Shown: positions 58,738 to 62,991 of the stretch, one piece after another
Position numbering within the stretch: position 1 is the first letter of the stretch
How the letters are laid out: each line of letters begins with the position of its first letter
Source of the DNA: Entrophospora sp. SA101
Lineage: Eukaryota; Glomeromycota; Glomeromycetes; Entrophosporales; Entrophosporaceae
Assembly: GCA_958430865.1 (NCBI GenBank)
Contig: CAUDNR010000846.1
Span: 17,497-80,487 of the forward strand
Direction of reading: 5' to 3'
Length of the DNA stretch: 62,991 nucleotides
Made by a program: the position numbers and the translations under genes
Notes under the pieces: model-generated
What the model saw: the letters and a program-made list of their open reading frames with translations, nothing else
Database searches by the model: none
Told to the model about the DNA's origin: nothing

Positions 58738-59718
58738 GGATAATAAAATTTATTTGTTATTTATTACAGTGTTGGGGGTTTTTTTTTCTTGAGAGAAAAA
58801 ATTATTTTTTTTGAATGGCTGTGTATTTATTTATTTATTTATCATTAATCATTACGACAATTATTATTGTCAAAAAAAGTATCTTGTTACTAAATGGCAT
58901 AGCTTACAAAGCCACTTGTTCTCCTTTGAATGTGCAGAGTGTCATCAAAACCAAAAGAGCAAATGAATCATCATCATACCTTTTAACATCTGTTGATGGT
59001 TAAGATAAGCAATTTTTTAAAAAAACAATACTTTAGAGGCAAAGAAATTTCATATATATATGAGAATAATGGATTGAGTTTTTTTCTTTTTTGCAATTTA
59101 TAATAAATATTATGATAATAATAAGGTTATCTATTATCATTACATTGACAATAAAAATTACTCCTTTAAAAAAAAATGTAAGGTAGTACAATCAGGTGAC
59201 TAATCCAAAGATATTTTTTTAATTTCAAGATAGTTCCTCACAGACTTGTATTGTATATGGTACACTAGGCTTGCACAATCCCTTAGGATTATCGTATCAA
59301 AGCATAGAATGTATTAACTGTACTGCTATAAAACCTCAGGATCCATTGCCGTTGCTGTGCATCAAGTCTGTTCTAAGCCTCTCGTTACAACACCAGTCAA
59401 TTCGTAACACAATATAAAAATATCTGGGAAGGTTTAAAATAACTGGTTATTCATTATATGATGTTCCCAATAAATTTATTTGCAATCGAGTGAAAAAGGA
59501 TCGTTCATAATTTTTATTTCATTATTTAGGAATATAACAAAAAAAACTTTACGGTGAAAAAATTTTATTTATTTATTTATCATAGAAAGCAATAAAATTT
59601 GTAAAAATTCTTAATTAATAATCAACAGCAATAAAACACACACATATATCTATATGTGTGAATATTTTTATAAATGAAAAAATAATAATAATTCATCTCA
59701 ACCAAACAAAACTTTTTC
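58738..59718. other. Intergenic
   Basis: No gene recognised. A ttta tract lies at 58824-58845 and a mildly GC-richer block at 59235-59400. The right end is the 3' flank of the dehydrogenase gene. Confidence 0.35.
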
Positions 59719-61126
59719 TTATGTCCAAGCAACATTACCAGTACCAGTAATGAACCCGGTAACTACTCCAAATATATAAGTAGCCAATTCCAAAACCCTA
59801 GGTGGTAAAATACTAGTTGCATAGGCCGGCAAATATTCAACGAAAGGCCAAGTAATTTCAAATCGATTTTCAAGCAATTGCCATTGAATAATTTTTGCCA
59901 ATGATCTAGGAGATGATTTGAAAATTCTTGGAAGTTGAACTGGTTGTCTTGGATCACTGGTATCAATTAGTCCTGGTGTGATAAGATTGATTTTTATATT
60001 ACTTCGTGCAGCCAAATAACGAAGGTCGCGTGCAAAAGAAATCAGCGCTGCTTTGGTTGAATTGTAAAAGATCATTTGTGGCATTGAAAAATGTCCGCCA
60101 ATTGATGAAGTAACTTGTATGTTTTTATATACATAAACATTTTTGGTTTTTTAAAATATATTTTTGTGTAAAAGAAAAAAATTATGATCAAAAAACATTT
60201 CTTACTTGCAATTTGACCTTTTCCCCTGTCACGCATTTTTTTATATGTTGTCATAACTGTTGCCAATGTACCTACGACGTTCACCTCAAAATACCTAACA
60301 ATAAAAATTAAACAGCATTAGAATTTGTATATTAATCATATTAGACAATATTTTCAAAATGCAATGATCGATACCTATGCCATAAATCTTCCCATTGATC
60401 GGATAATTCTTGATCAGTTGTAATGCCAATTTGGGCTATTTATTAATTAGTCAATCAATAATCAATTTTTATTCGTACGCGCGTATTCAATAATTTCTTT
60501 TTAAAATGAATAAATTGATATATTTACCTGCATTTGCAATCAATAGTTCAATCGGATTAGCTTCATCAAACTCATCGATGTTTCTATTTAAATCTTCCAG
60601 ATTAGTAATATCACAAGACATTACGCGAATAGTTGCACCTTTTTTTTTTGCAGGCTGTTGCTACATTGTTTAAACGATCTATGATTATTTTTTTAAAAAA
60701 AAGAACAAATCAATAAAATTATATTTCAGAAAGACAAAATTTTTATTGAATCAAGTTAAATATATTTGTGCCTTTATCACGAGCAATAAGTCCAATAGTA
60801 GTGTTTGGTCTTGCATAGGCAAGTGCAAGTTCTGCTCCGATACCAGAACTAATTATCGTATTATTATAAATAAACGTTAATTAATAATAAAACAAAACAC
60901 ACACACGTAACTTAATTAAACTAATTTTTTTTTACTTTGCACCAGTAATCAGAACAACTTTAGGATAATCAGAGAAGAGCAATCGCCAAATAGATTTTGG
61001 GAAATCCCAAATCAAGAAAAAGGTAGAAACCGGAATTGCAATAAATGTAAACGAGAGCCAAGCAACCCATGATTGAATAACAGGTTGAAGGAAAGTTGGT
61101 ACGGTTACTGGTGGAAGCATATTCAT
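59719..61126 (-). CDS. Membrane-anchored short-chain dehydrogenase/reductase
   Basis: NAD(P)-dependent oxidoreductase of the SDR superfamily. Six exons: 61126-60936, 60848-60772, 60678-60528, 60435-60375, 60294-60206 and 60113-59719, about 320 residues. An N-terminal membrane anchor (WVAWLSFTFIAIPVSTFFLI) precedes the Rossmann motif VVLITGANSGIGAELALAYA; then LLIANA (NAG-like), the catalytic Ser in TSSIGGHF and Tyr/Lys in IFYNSTKAALISFARDL, and INLITPGLIDT. A hydrophobic C-terminus (YIFGVVTGFITGTG) suggests a second membrane contact. Two oddities: intron 2 begins with GC rather than GT, and exon 3 has a run of ten A (about 60640-60649) where nine would keep the frame. The substrate is unknown. 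Confidence 0.85.
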
Positions 61127-61157
61127 TATTACTATTACTATTACTATTACTATTACT

Positions 61158-61195
<38 letters not shown>

Positions 61196-62063
61196 CCTAT
61201 TAAAATTAAAAAATCAAGAAAATTGATGTATTTTTTTTCAGTAAAGAAATTTATTTGATTTATAATAAATTTAACTATTATTTGACAAATTATGATTTCA
61301 CAAAATTTCTTTGTTTATATAATCCACCTCATGATGACATTAAATCTTATAATAATCCAGATTATGTCATGTTTGAACGTGAAATTTGCGAATTTTGAAA
61401 CTGCAAAAGGAATGACATCAAAACTTTAATAAATTTAATAAGTAATTTCGTAATTTATAAATCCTAGATCTTGCTTGATTTTTTTAATATAACACATATT
61501 TTGCTTCTTTCCAAAAATGTTCAATATAAAGCATCGCTGTTTAGTACCTTTCCAATTCTTCTCTAGAATTCCCTAAAGAATTATCGGAAATAGTAACCTG
61601 TATACAAAATTATGGTCTTTAAATTTTTTTGGTAGGCATTGATTCAAAGCTTTTAATATTTTATCATCCACCACCTGCTATATAATCTGAATAAATCGGG
61701 TTAGAGTTGATACTTTTTATTGAATAGATGAGTTAGCTGCTGCTGATCTGTTTCACTTTGTTGAATCAATACTTTTCCAATTGACCCATGAATACTGATG
61801 ATCATATTAATAGTCGAGAATTTCGAAAATACAAGGCTCAAAAAAAATCAATGAATCCAAATTTCAAGTGTTGGAAATAAAATTGATTTTATTTTTCTTC
61901 TTTTGTTTTTAACGCCCCTTAATGATAAATGTTTAAATTTTGAAATGCAGGGAGCGAGTGATTAAAGGATCCAATAATCAATTATTGAATTTGGATGCAT
62001 CCTTGAAATTATCTGAAAAAACAAGATTATTCTTTTGAGCCAAGAATTTGATTTTTTTTTTGA
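61127..62063. other. Upstream region of the dehydrogenase, with (tta)n tract
   Basis: A trinucleotide tract (actatt / tta)n at 61126-61195 lies in the 5' flank or leader of the dehydrogenase gene. The remainder is AT-rich with no gene recognised. Confidence 0.45.
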
Positions 62064-62450
62064 CTAAACTGTAATCAACATTCTTGTCATGTAAAGAAGA
62101 CAAATTCCATTTAAAAAAGAACATTTTAATCCATAAAGATTCTTCAAACAAGTATCAAATCTAGAATGATTCACCAACCAGTCACGTCTGAAATAAGAGT
62201 TCTGATAGTTGTTGAATGATTTGCTAATCGTCCAAATATATTGGTAATAAAATTCAACGCATGATGGTGGTTTTCCCAGCAATCAAAAATTTAATTTTGC
62301 GTCAAGAAAGTCTTACCTTCTACCAATAAACAATTAATCAATACTTGAATGTTGTTTTCAGAATAGAATGGATTCATTCCTCCATAAGGTTGGAGTATTA
62401 ACATCAAGCAATTGTTTGTTTACTAGAATGCAAGATTACAATGAACAGCT
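62064..62450 (-). other. Protein-like but unassigned frames
   Basis: Minus-strand frame 62282-62064 reads PSCVEFYYQYIWTISKSFN, FRRDWLVNHSRFDTCLKNLYG. The flank at about 62400-62300 reads PYGGMNPFYSENNIQVLIN then CLLVEGKTF in another frame. Aromatic/Cys-rich composition suggests a decayed gene of an expanded fungal family; I cannot name it. Confidence 0.25.
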
Positions 62451-62597
62451 TTTTATTTTATTTAATTGAAGGGAAACAATTAATTATTTGCTTTTCAGGA
62501 AAGAATAATGATGTTTTGAATTACTGATTGGATAATCAACCTTCTCTGCTATGTAAAATTAAATTAATTTTTTAATTTATGCGAAACACTGAAAAAT

Positions 62598-62812
62598 ATC
62601 ATATAAAAAAAGGCATCATCATGTGATTTTATAATATAGTTTAAATTAACATAAAAATCTAAACTGATTTGTTTAGCCCCCTCTAAAATTCTACTTGAAA
62701 CTGTGCTCTTTGACCAATTTCAAAAGTCTAGCTAATTTATCTCAAGTTAAACTAGAATAATTTTAGCACACTTACATAGTTCTTTTTTTTGCAAAGCACT
62801 CAAAGAGGTCCT
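62598..62812. repeat. Truncated pogo-like element remnant
   Basis: Matches pieces of the element at 6179-7129: the tgtgattttataatatag / catgatttta region, ctaaactgatttgtttagcc, ctagctaatttatctcaag and cttacatagttcttttttttgcaaagcac, with the intervening ~300 bases deleted. It carries the helix-turn-helix codons in minus orientation. Confidence 0.65.
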
Positions 62813-62915
62813 AGAACAGTCATTCAAAAAAAACCCTCCCATTCAAAAAGATTACAAGTTATTCTCTTCACAGATTTTGTGTACCTTATTGCCATATTCT
62901 TTTGTAAATTTGACT

Positions 62916-62991
62916 ATGGTGCGCGAAGCCTATAACCACCATTTTTGCACGTGATTTTTGAAAGAATAGAAGTCCGTTTCTGTTGATCCTT
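62916..62991. mobile_element. Terminus of a TIR transposon, cut by window end
   Basis: Begins atggtgcgcgaagcc and continues taaccaccatttttgcacg then gaaagaatagaagtcc, which is the reverse complement of the right end of the element at 49619-50422. The rest lies outside the window. Confidence 0.75.

Overview
The window is nuclear DNA of a very AT-rich, intron-rich, transposon-rich fungus. The gene content and repeat style fit an arbuscular mycorrhizal fungus (Glomeromycotina, Rhizophagus/Diversispora-like): short GT-AG introns, kinase-like and homeodomain-tailed expanded families, pogo-, hAT- and Tc1-like elements, and long low-complexity AT stretches. The organism is inferred, not proven. Two 10-N scaffold gaps (15900-15909 and 51446-51455) are both bordered by sequence that also occurs elsewhere in the window, in part inverted.

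Layout. 0.5-1.5 kb: intact five-exon TRAPP subunit Bet3. 1.7-2.6 kb: small inverted-repeat elements. 2.9-7.1 kb: a segment duplicated at 16.1-20.3 kb (constant offset 13206), carrying an Ecl1-family zinc-binding gene, a decayed leucine-rich-repeat-like gene and a deleted pogo/Tigger-like transposon. 8.5-9.0 kb: a small two-exon hypothetical gene. 9.85-13.89 kb (minus): complete 16-exon AP-1 gamma-adaptin. 14.5-15.1 kb and 21.5-22.1 kb: an old inverted segmental duplication holding the same hAT-type MITE in the same target site. 15.4-15.9 kb: 3' part of a DDE transposase cut by gap 1. 23.1-24.5 kb: methylthioribose-1-phosphate isomerase MRI1. 29.9-32.0 kb: broken kinase-like gene. 38.3-39.9 kb: Dbl-homology RhoGEF. 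40-51 kb: almost no genes, only MITEs and simple repeats. 52.0-54.0 kb: intact two-exon gene of an expanded fungal family with a homeodomain-like tail. 54.9-56.8 kb: two genes on opposite strands whose 5' ends overlap, a charged protein and a metallophosphoesterase. 58.2-58.7 kb: Cys-rich single-pass membrane protein. 59.7-61.1 kb: membrane-anchored short-chain dehydrogenase.

The most unusual part is 25.97-29.29 kb (minus). Several reading frames there make sense only if TGA is read as tryptophan, as in Mollicutes (code 4). Three small frames (two coiled-coil, one zinc-knuckle-like) lie head to tail with bacterial spacing, an ATGA overlap and a purine-rich site before one start. Upstream of them is a ~585-codon transposase-like frame with a CDNGGGQNKN motif, interrupted by three TGA, one TAA and one TAG. 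Decayed pieces of the same gene lie at 22.24-22.72 kb and at 5.16/18.36 kb, and the duplicated LRR-like gene also has TGA where Trp fits. Because arbuscular mycorrhizal fungi host Mollicutes-related endobacteria that use code 4, the simplest reading is endobacterium-derived DNA integrated in the fungal nucleus and now decaying. A chimeric scaffold join is the main alternative. The transposase-like family looks eukaryotic, so host-to-bacterium-to-host movement is possible.
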